From Nocardioidaceae bacterium (GTDB lineage: Bacteria; Actinomycetota; Actinomycetes; Propionibacteriales; Nocardioidaceae): a DNA stretch of 64,000 nt. The stretch is taken from NCBI GenBank assembly GCA_017744365.1, contig JAGIBL010000008.1, positions 62,001 to 126,000 on the forward strand. Reading direction: 5' to 3'. Every line of letters starts with the position of its first letter. Within the stretch, counting starts at the first letter, position 1. The position numbers were made by a program, and so were the translations under genes. A model generated the notes under the pieces. The model made no database searches, was not told the DNA's origin, and saw nothing but the letters and a program-made list of their open reading frames with translations. Shown here in pieces: positions 58,101 to 64,000 of the stretch.

Positions 58101-58922
58101 TTACGCGTCCTGGGCGAACGCCTCGCGCAGCACCGGGGCGGTCGCCTTCGCGCGGATCATGTGCGTCTGGCCCGGCAGCGTGACCAGGCGCCCGTGCGGC
58201 AGCTGGTCGGCGATCGCGGCCTGGGCGTTGCGCAGGTACGCCGGGCTCTTCCCGCCGGCGATCACCACCGTCGGCACCTCGACCGTCGCGTAGTGCCCGG
58301 CCGGCAGCGGCCGTCCCTGCTCGAAGTCGATGCAGATCCGGAAGTCGTTCGGCAGCGTGTGCGCCACTGCCTTGAGCGACTTCCAGACCGGGAAGAGCGG
58401 CATCAGCGCCACCATCGGCGCGGGAGCGCCGACCGTCTTCATGAACAGCTTGACCGCCTCGCCCCGGCGTCCCTCCTCGGCGAGCGCGGCGAACCGTTCC
58501 GGGAGGGCGGGGTCGTTCGGCGCGTGGGTGTCGTCGACGATGAACGGCGCCTCGTAGCAGACCAGGCCGCGGATCGGCACACCCTGGCGAGCGGCCTCCA
58601 GGGCGAGCGCGGCACCGCTGCTGGCCGCGAACACGAAGGGCGTCTCGCCGGTCGCGGCGAGCACGGCGGCCAGGTCCTCGACCTCCCGCTGCACGTCGTA
58701 CGGGCTGGCCCCAGGACCGCTCTCGCCGCGGCCACGCCGGTCGTAGCCGTAGACGGTGAAGTCGTCCTTCAGTGCATCGGTGAGGATCTTCGCGCCGCCC
58801 ATCGCGCGATGGCAGAGCGCGCCCTCGACGCAGACGATCGCGGGGCCGGTGCCCTGCCGGGAGTAGGCGATCCGGGTGCCGTCCGCCGAGGCGGTGAACT
58901 GAGTGTCGGTGGTCGTCGTCAT
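58101..58922 (-). CDS. Alpha/beta hydrolase
   Basis: 273 residues. Near residue 60, VYGYDRRGRGESG is the strand-helix typical of the fold. The nucleophile elbow is FAASSGAALALEAA (near 100, a variant of G-x-S-x-G). The His lies in LPGQTHMIRAKA (near 255). No signal peptide. Substrate unknown. It is 18 bases downstream of the ECF sigma gene on the same strand, so it belongs to the ECF42-YCII set. Confidence 0.88.
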   Translation of the reverse strand: MTTTTDTQFTASADGTRIAYSRQGTGPAIVCVEGALCHRAMGGAKILTDALKDDFTVYGYDRRGRGESGPGASPYDVQREVEDLAAVLAATGETPFVFAASSGAALALEAARQGVPIRGLVCYEAPFIVDDTHAPNDPALPERFAALAEEGRRGEAVKLFMKTVGAPAPMVALMPLFPVWKSLKAVAHTLPNDFRICIDFEQGRPLPAGHYATVEVPTVVIAGGKSPAYLRNAQAAIADQLPHGRLVTLPGQTHMIRAKATAPVLREAFAQDA

Positions 58923-58940
58923 GGTCGTACGTCGAACGGC

Positions 58941-60233
58941 TCAGCCGTCCTTCGACACCGCCCGCTCGGTCTTCTCGGCTTCCTCGGCGCGCCCCAGCAG
59001 GATCGCCTGCTCGCGCTCGTTGCGGGTCAGCCCGGCGGCCTCCCGGAACGACGCCGCGGCCTCGGCGTGCTTCCCGGCCCGGGCCAGCAGGTCGCCGCGC
59101 ACGCTGGGCAGCAGGTGCGATCCGGCGAGCGCGCCGGCCGGCAGCTCCTCGAGCACGGCCAGCCCGGCGCCCGGGTCGAAGGCCCGGCCGTGCGCGACCG
59201 CGCGGTTGATCTCGACGATGGGCCCGGGTGCGGCGGTGGCGAGCACGTCGTACAGGGTCGCGATCGCCCGCCAGTCGGTCTCGGCCGGCGTGCTCGCCCG
59301 CGCGTGCCGGGCCGCGATCGCCGCCTGCAGGTAGTACTTGCCGACCGCCTTGCCGCGCACCGCGAGCAGCTCGGCCGCTTCCAGCGCGGCCAGCCCGCGG
59401 CGGATCAGGAGCTGGTCCCACCGAGTCCGGTCCTGGTCCTCGAGCAGGACCGGGTTGCCCTCGGCGTCGGTGCGCGCGTGCGTGCGCGACGCCTGCAGCT
59501 CCAGCAGCGCCTGCAGCCCGTGCGTCTCGGGTTCCTCGGGCATCAGCTCGGCCAGCATCCGGGCCAGCCTGATCGCCTCGGTGGCCAGCTCGGGCCGCAT
59601 CCAGTCGTCGCCGGCGGTCGCGGTGTAGCCCTCGTTGAAGATCAGGTAGATCACCGCCATCACGTCGTCGAGGCGCTGCTCGCGCTCGGCGCCGACGGGA
59701 AGCTCGAACTCGGCCTTCGCCTCGGACAGCGCCTTCTTGGCCCGGGAGATCCGCTGGCCCATGGTGGACTCGGTGGCCAGGAACCCGCGCGCGATCTCGG
59801 CGGTGGTCAGCCCGCCGACCAGGCGCAGTGTCAGCGCGGCCCGGGACTCGGCGGTCAGGGCGGGGTGGCAGGAGAGGAAGACGAGCCGGAGCACGTCGTC
59901 CTCGATGAAGTCGACCTGGGAGGAGAGGTCCGGCATCGGGTCCTCCTCCTGCAGGTCGTGGCCGAGCAGCTCGGTCTTGCGGCGCAGCGTGTCGGCGCGC
60001 CGGAAGTGGTCGACGGCGCGGCGCTTGGCGGTGGTCATCAGCCAGGCCGCGGGGTTGTCGGGAACGCCCACGTCGGGCCACTGCTCGAGGGCGGCGACGA
60101 GCGCGTCCTGGGCGAGGTCCTCGGCGAGCGAGACGTCCCGGGTCATCCGGGTGAGCGCACCGACCAGGCGCGCGGACTCCGCACGCCAGGTGGTGGTGAT
60201 CGACTCTGCTGCCCGCTCGTGTTCCAGCCTCAC
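58941..60233 (-). CDS. ECF42-type RNA polymerase sigma factor
   Basis: 430 residues from GTG 60233. Sigma region 2 is SARLVGALTRMTRDVSLAED, then WPDVGVPDNPAAWLMTTAKR. Region 4 is LTTAEIARGFLATESTMGQR followed by ISRAKKAL. A 230-residue C-terminal TPR-like domain (DUF6596: YLIFNEGYTATAGDDW ... EINRAVAHGRAFDPGAGLAV) identifies the ECF41/ECF42-like long group. ECF42 sigmas lack a classic anti-sigma factor and are encoded next to a YCII (DGPF) protein, as here. The C-terminal domain is needed for activity in studied members. Confidence 0.92.
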   Translation of the reverse strand: MRLEHERAAESITTTWRAESARLVGALTRMTRDVSLAEDLAQDALVAALEQWPDVGVPDNPAAWLMTTAKRRAVDHFRRADTLRRKTELLGHDLQEEDPMPDLSSQVDFIEDDVLRLVFLSCHPALTAESRAALTLRLVGGLTTAEIARGFLATESTMGQRISRAKKALSEAKAEFELPVGAEREQRLDDVMAVIYLIFNEGYTATAGDDWMRPELATEAIRLARMLAELMPEEPETHGLQALLELQASRTHARTDAEGNPVLLEDQDRTRWDQLLIRRGLAALEAAELLAVRGKAVGKYYLQAAIAARHARASTPAETDWRAIATLYDVLATAAPGPIVEINRAVAHGRAFDPGAGLAVLEELPAGALAGSHLLPSVRGDLLARAGKHAEAAASFREAAGLTRNEREQAILLGRAEEAEKTERAVSKDG

Positions 60234-60270
60234 CCGGGCAGGCTAGCCGCCCGGGTGAGCACGAGCAGAC

Positions 60271-60648
60271 TCAGGCGTCCGCGGCCTCCGGCGGCTCGTC
60301 CGAGACCTGCCGCAGCGTGGCCACCATCGAGCACTCGGGCCAGTACTTGGCGTGCAGGTCGGCGAACTCCTGCTGGCCGGCGATCGCGTCCTCGAGGCTG
60401 TCGTACTGGAGCAGCGCCCAGCCACCGACGACCTCCTTGGCCTCGGCGTACGGCCCGTCGACCCGGGTCACCTCGCCCTGGCGGACCAGGAAGTTCACCG
60501 CGTCGTTCACGCCGAACAGACCGCCACCGTCGAGGAAGGTGCCCGCGGCCGCCTCCTTGCCGATGTACTCGTCCATCGCGTCGAACAGGGCCTGCGGCGG
60601 GTTGCCCTGTCCCTCTTCCATCTTCACGAAGCCCATGAATCGCGGCAT
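60271..60648 (-). CDS. YCII (DGPF-type) partner protein of the sigma factor
   Basis: 125 residues from ATG 60648, with AAGGAGAGAG upstream; it begins MPRFMGFVKMEEGQGNP. The motif VTRVDGPYAEAKEVVGGWALL is the D-G-P-[FY] signature, with YCII-fold His/Asp positions. Genes of this type lie beside ECF42 sigma factors and are among their targets. Biochemical function unknown. Confidence 0.9.
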   Translation of the reverse strand: MPRFMGFVKMEEGQGNPPQALFDAMDEYIGKEAAAGTFLDGGGLFGVNDAVNFLVRQGEVTRVDGPYAEAKEVVGGWALLQYDSLEDAIAGQQEFADLHAKYWPECSMVATLRQVSDEPPEAADA

Positions 60649-60749
60649 TGCTCTCTCCTTGTCCTGCGGGGAGCCACCGCTCCCCGGTGGCCTGCTTGCC
60701 CGTACGTCGTACGGGGACCGGGCCTTTCGACACGACCCGAGAAAAACTT

Positions 60750-61391
60750 CTAACGGGTCCAGGAGTACCGGCTCGTGGGCACCAGGTCCAGGCCTTTGTC
60801 GGCGCCGAACCGGGCCACCGACTCCATCAGCTCGGCGAACCGGCGCTGCAGCTCGGCCTCGTCGCCGCCGCTGCCGTAGAACGCGTGCGGGTCGGTCATC
60901 GCCGCCATCGGGAAGTGCTCCTCGACGATCGCGGAGATCTCCGGCGAGGCCGGGGTGAGCGCGTCCTCGACGATGTTCTGCACGTAGCCCGAGGTGGCCT
61001 GGGTGCGGATCGCGATGGGCGTGTGCTGGACCATCCAGTACTCCAGGTACTCCTCGCGGCTCATGTCCGCGGGCCGCCGCAGGATCGCGACGTTGGCGAG
61101 CACGTCGAGGCGCTCGCCGTCCGGGACGGGCGCGGGGTCGAGCCGGACCCGCTCGGTGACGCGGTACGCGTGCAGGCCGGGGTCGGTCTCGCCCAGCACG
61201 TCGAGCACCCGGGCGGGGTCGGCGTCCCAGGTGCTCACCAGCGCGACGATCGGCTCGCCCGGGCCGAAGCGCATCGCCGGGGCCACGTCGGCGTCGTCGA
61301 GGTTCACCTGCAGGCGGCTCGCGCCGAGGCGCTCGCGCAGGGTGGGGGAGACGTCCAGCGGGGCGTGCAGGGCGGCGATCAGCTTGGTCAC
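60750..61391 (-). CDS. EthD-domain protein
   Basis: 213 residues from GTG 61391. It has two ferredoxin-like halves. The second has AILRRPADMSREEYLEYWMV followed by QHTPIAIRTQATSGYVQNI, the EthD pattern, and HAFYGSGGDEAELQRRFAEL. Function unknown; EthD-like proteins are dimeric alpha-beta barrels sometimes assisting oxidations. It is divergent from the methyltransferase gene with a 41-base gap. Confidence 0.82.
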   Translation of the reverse strand: MTKLIAALHAPLDVSPTLRERLGASRLQVNLDDADVAPAMRFGPGEPIVALVSTWDADPARVLDVLGETDPGLHAYRVTERVRLDPAPVPDGERLDVLANVAILRRPADMSREEYLEYWMVQHTPIAIRTQATSGYVQNIVEDALTPASPEISAIVEEHFPMAAMTDPHAFYGSGGDEAELQRRFAELMESVARFGADKGLDLVPTSRYSWTR

Positions 61392-61432
61392 GTGAGCAAA
61401 TGTAGAGCGCGTCGTCGTCGTACGCTCCCGGC

Positions 61433-62191
61433 ATGACGTTCGACGTCGCCGCCGACTCCTACGGGCGGTTCATGGGGCGCTTCTCCGAGCCGCTCGCCGA
61501 GGTGTTCCTCGAGCAGGTCGGCCTCGACGGCGTCGAGGGCGTCCTCGACGTCGGCTGCGGTCCCGGCATCCTCACCGAGCGGCTGGTCGCCGCGTTCGGG
61601 CCGGACCGGGTGGCCGCCGTGGATCCGTCCCCGTCCTTCGTCGAGGCGGCGCGGGCCCGGTGCCCGGGCGTCGAGGTGCGTCGGGCGAGCGCCGAGGACC
61701 TCCCGTACGACGACGCCGCCTTCGACGCCGCGCTGGCCCAGCTGGTGGTGCACTTCATGACCGATCCGGTGGCCGGCCTGCGCGAGATGGGCCGCGTGGT
61801 CAGGCCGGGCGGCATCGTGGCCGCGAACGTCTGGGACTTCGCCGGCGACGCCGCGCCGCTGTCGCTGTACTGGCGGACCGTCCTCGAGCTGGACCCGCAG
61901 GCGCGGACCGAGTCGCACTTCGCCGGCGTACGACGGGGGCACCTGGTCGAGCTGGCCGAAGAGGCCGGGCTCGGCGACGCCATCGAGGGCTACCTGACCG
62001 TCGTGGTCCCGTTCGCCTCCTTCGACGACTGGTGGGAGCCCTACACCCTGGGGGTCGGGCCGGCCGGGGCGTACGTGGCCGGCCTGGAGGAGGACGCCCG
62101 CGACCGGCTGCGGGACCGGCTGCGCGAGCAGCTGCCCGAGGGCCCCTTCGAGATCAGCGCCTCGGCGTGGTCGATGGTCGCGCGCGCCTGA
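61433..62191 (+). CDS. Class I SAM-dependent methyltransferase
   Basis: 252 residues. Motif I is GVLDVGCGPGILTERL (near 37), the acidic loop is VAAVDPSPSFVEAAR (near 60), motif II is ASAEDLPYDDAAFDAALAQL, and motif III is MGRVVRPGGIVAANVWDFAG. It belongs to the UbiE/type-11 group. Substrate unknown. Confidence 0.92.
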   Translation: MTFDVAADSYGRFMGRFSEPLAEVFLEQVGLDGVEGVLDVGCGPGILTERLVAAFGPDRVAAVDPSPSFVEAARARCPGVEVRRASAEDLPYDDAAFDAALAQLVVHFMTDPVAGLREMGRVVRPGGIVAANVWDFAGDAAPLSLYWRTVLELDPQARTESHFAGVRRGHLVELAEEAGLGDAIEGYLTVVVPFASFDDWWEPYTLGVGPAGAYVAGLEEDARDRLRDRLREQLPEGPFEISASAWSMVARA

Positions 62192-62197
62192 GGCGGG

Positions 62198-62842
62198 TCA
62201 CGGGGTCCGCTCGGCCCAGAGCAGGATCCGCTCGGTCCACTGCAGCCGGTGGTCCTGGCCGACCCGGAGCCGGCCGCCGCAGGTGACCAGGACCAGCTGC
62301 CGGGGGCCGGTCCGGCGCATCATGCTCGCGGGCAGCGCGTCCGCGCCGACGTGCTGGACCCGGACGACGCGGTAGCGGTGGTCGCGCCCGTGCCAGGTGA
62401 CGGTGAGCGTCGCTCCGGGCCGGAGCCGCTCGATGCCCGCGAACGGGGAGAGCAGACCGCGTCCACCGCCGCCGGTGTCGCGATGGGTCGCGTAGACCGA
62501 GACCCCGTGCGCGGCGTCCGGACCGGCCGAGGTGGTCAGCCAGCCGACCCGGGTGACGCCACCGGGCACCTGCATCCGGCCGTGGCGCACGGGCGCGGGG
62601 ACGACCGGCAGCGCGGCGCCGAGAGCGGGGATCGTGATCCGGTCCGGCCCGGCCTCGCGCTGCTGGGTCCGCACGGGAGCGAGCCGCGGGGCGCGCGGGC
62701 TGCCGGTCGTCCGGTACAGGACCTCGGGCCGCACGGTCTCGCCGGGCCGCAACGCCGCCGGGCCCGCGGCACTCGGCCACAGCGCCGCCGCGGCGAGCAG
62801 GCAGGCGCCCGTGCTCACCACCAGGGCGGCGACGTACCTCAC
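62198..62842 (-). CDS. Class F-type sortase
   Basis: 214 residues from GTG 62842. One N-terminal membrane segment (ALVVSTGACLLAAAALWP) is followed by a sortase barrel from about 70. Catalytic His lies in VSVYATHRDTGG (near 120), Cys in QLVLVTCGGRL (near 189) and Arg probably in HRLQWTERILLWAE. It overlaps the preceding surface-protein gene by four bases (GTGA). Class F sortases of actinobacteria attach proteins to the wall, so the coupled gene is the obvious substrate. Confidence 0.9.
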   Translation of the reverse strand: MRYVAALVVSTGACLLAAAALWPSAAGPAALRPGETVRPEVLYRTTGSPRAPRLAPVRTQQREAGPDRITIPALGAALPVVPAPVRHGRMQVPGGVTRVGWLTTSAGPDAAHGVSVYATHRDTGGGGRGLLSPFAGIERLRPGATLTVTWHGRDHRYRVVRVQHVGADALPASMMRRTGPRQLVLVTCGGRLRVGQDHRLQWTERILLWAERTP

Positions 62843-63855
62843 GAGGTCCGGCGGCGCCGGAGCAGGAGTGCGCCCCCGAGCACGGTCACCAGACCAGCGA
62901 CGCCGAGACCGAGCGCGATCGGTGACCGCCGCGACGACGACGGCACCGTCTCGGCGTAGCCGGTCGTGATGGCCGGTGGGCGGTGGTGCTTCACCGGCTT
63001 CACGACGGCCGTCGGCGGCCGCGCCGGGACCGGCGGGTCGGTGGGCGGATCGGTCGGCGGATCGACCGGGTCTTCCGGGTCGTCCGGCGGCGCGACGATG
63101 GTGACGTCCGCGGTGCCGGGCTCGCTCACGTTGGTCGCGAGGTCCACCTGGTAGGCGGTGATGGTGGTGGTGCCGACCGGGAACAGGTGCGGATAGTCCA
63201 CCGACCAGGTGCCGTCCGCGGCCACGGTGGCGGTCACCTCGCCCCAGGCACCCGCCTTGACGTGCACGGTGGCACCCGGCTCACCGGTCCCGGTGATGAT
63301 CGTGGAGTCCTGGTCGGCGGTCACGCTCGAGGAGACCACCGGGGGGAGCACCTGGGTGTCCAGCGTGTACGTGACCAGGGTGCCGTAGTAGACGCCGTTG
63401 CAGTACTGGACGAACTGGAGGTCGTAGGTGCCGTCCTGGTACGCCAGGTTCGGGAACGGCACGTGGAGCTGCCAGGTGCCGCCCTGGATCTGCACGCTGT
63501 AGGGCTGGTACCAGTCGTAGTCCGGGTTGCCACCCGAGTGGACCATGCCGCTGAGGAGCGGCTGCGGGCCCGGGTTGCGCAGGCCGACCGCCACGACACC
63601 GCCGCAGCCGCGACCGACCACGGCCGTGCCCGTGAACGTCATCGTCTCCAGCTTCTGGTTGGAGATGTAGGCGCCGGGTCCGAGCGGGATCAGGGTGCTC
63701 GGCCAGGAGGTGACGATCGCGGCGTAGGGTCCGGGCTCGCCGGTGCCACCGGCGGCCTGGGCCGCGGGGGTCAGCAGCGTGCTGGCGAGGACGAGGGTGG
63801 CAGCGGCCAGGGCCTGGAGGGCGTGGAGCGCGCGGCGACGGTGAGGCAGTTGCAT
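62839..63855 (-). CDS. Probable sortase-anchored surface protein
   Basis: 338 residues from ATG 63855. Signal peptide (LQALAAATLVLASTLLTPAA). Residues about 40-185 are an unrecognised beta domain with two cysteines. Residues about 190-265 are a bacterial Ig-like domain (VHVKAGAWGEVTATVAADGT). Then comes a proline/aspartate spacer (DPPTDPPTDPPVPARPP) and a C-terminal membrane helix (ALGLGVAGLVTVLGGALLL) plus RRRRTS tail. The sorting-signal region before the helix reads ITTGYAETVPSSSRRSP, with no L-P-x-T-G, so the sortase may use another motif or the helix alone anchors it. Confidence 0.8.
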   Translation of the reverse strand: MQLPHRRRALHALQALAAATLVLASTLLTPAAQAAGGTGEPGPYAAIVTSWPSTLIPLGPGAYISNQKLETMTFTGTAVVGRGCGGVVAVGLRNPGPQPLLSGMVHSGGNPDYDWYQPYSVQIQGGTWQLHVPFPNLAYQDGTYDLQFVQYCNGVYYGTLVTYTLDTQVLPPVVSSSVTADQDSTIITGTGEPGATVHVKAGAWGEVTATVAADGTWSVDYPHLFPVGTTTITAYQVDLATNVSEPGTADVTIVAPPDDPEDPVDPPTDPPTDPPVPARPPTAVVKPVKHHRPPAITTGYAETVPSSSRRSPIALGLGVAGLVTVLGGALLLRRRRTS

Positions 63856-63909
63856 GCACGCAAAGACGGAACTGGAGACTCTCGTATTACGCCGGATCGC
63901 GGGTTTTCT

Positions 63910-64000
63910 TCACAGGCTGCTGAGGTCGTCCGGGACGTCGACCGCGTGCTCGCGCAGCGCGTCGAGCGGGACGATCTCGAGGACCTGCTCGCTGGTCGCG
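63910..64000 (-). CDS. 3' end of a gene continuing beyond the window
   Basis: The frame is open from the window edge to a TGA at 63910-63912. The last 29 codons end ATSEQVLEIVPLDALREHAV then DVPDDLSSL. GC-rich codon use and a plausible C-terminus suggest a real gene, but too little is visible to name it. The 54 bases to the next start (63855) hold the promoter of the surface-protein/sortase pair. Confidence 0.5.
   Translation of the reverse strand, partial: ATSEQVLEIVPLDALREHAVDVPDDLSSL

Overview
The window is high-GC DNA (close to 70% G+C, with strong third-position G/C) from an actinobacterium. It most resembles Nocardioides or a related Nocardioidaceae. The reasons are the order lexA ... 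SOS-controlled LysM protein ... nrdR-nrdJ, many GTG starts with 4-base GTGA/ATGA overlaps, a class F-type sortase, an ECF42-type sigma factor with a YCII partner, and a small protein built of SxxSxGS repeats. The genus is inference. No tRNA, rRNA or CRISPR array was seen.

Layout. 1-3.3 kb: two paralogous secreted metzincin-like metalloproteases; a third lies at 50.7 kb and a small matrixin-like one at 34.7 kb. 3.3-8.1 kb: pseudouridine catabolism (psuG-psuK), a branched-chain amino-acid exporter (azlCD) divergent from an Lrp regulator, and an MFS transporter. 8.1-20.1 kb: the SOS/ribonucleotide-reductase block. lexA has its own SOS box, and a LysM membrane protein (DivS/ChiZ-like) sits behind several SOS boxes. 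nrdR sits behind two helically phased NrdR boxes and is followed by the B12-dependent reductase nrdJ. This backbone is interrupted by a two-component system, a lysoplasmalogenase, DUF3052 and DUF2630 proteins and a DUF6883-like pair.

20.2-29.3 kb is a lower-GC accessory island directly behind nrdJ. It starts with an IS30-family element with clear inverted repeats. Then come a palindromic operator, a 75-residue protein, a GHKL (Hsp90/MORC-type) ATPase, two coupled partners, a Dcm-type cytosine methyltransferase, a Vsr endonuclease and a large PD-(D/E)XK protein. It ends at an orphan 3' fragment of a Ski2-like helicase. This is the best candidate in the window for a poorly described anti-phage or restriction-like system.

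29.4-41.6 kb: a second membrane protein/sensor kinase/NarL regulator module, an aldo/keto reductase, a lipoprotein plus small metalloprotease pair, a VapC-type toxin-antitoxin pair translationally coupled to the full Ski2-like helicase, a GH16 hydrolase, and a DUF1326-DUF2182 pair. 41.7-49.1 kb: two operons of secreted proteins, one with an ABC ATPase and membrane partners. Each ends in a member of a family with a G-D-x-G-W-[YF]-F-L motif, a third copy of which is the lipoprotein at 34.1 kb. An orphan class I HMG-CoA reductase lies between them.

49.1-64 kb: a TetR regulator and hydrolase sharing an operator sequence, protease 3, an enoyl-CoA hydratase, a NERD-like coiled-coil membrane protein, a guanidine-III riboswitch in front of an SMR exporter, a hemerythrin, a secreted protein with an apparent frameshift, the ECF42 sigma/YCII set, an EthD-domain protein, a methyltransferase, and a sortase coupled to a probable surface protein. 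Stretches over 300 bases without a gene occur at 12266-12579 (SOS promoter) and 16324-16681 (NrdR promoter); both are described below.
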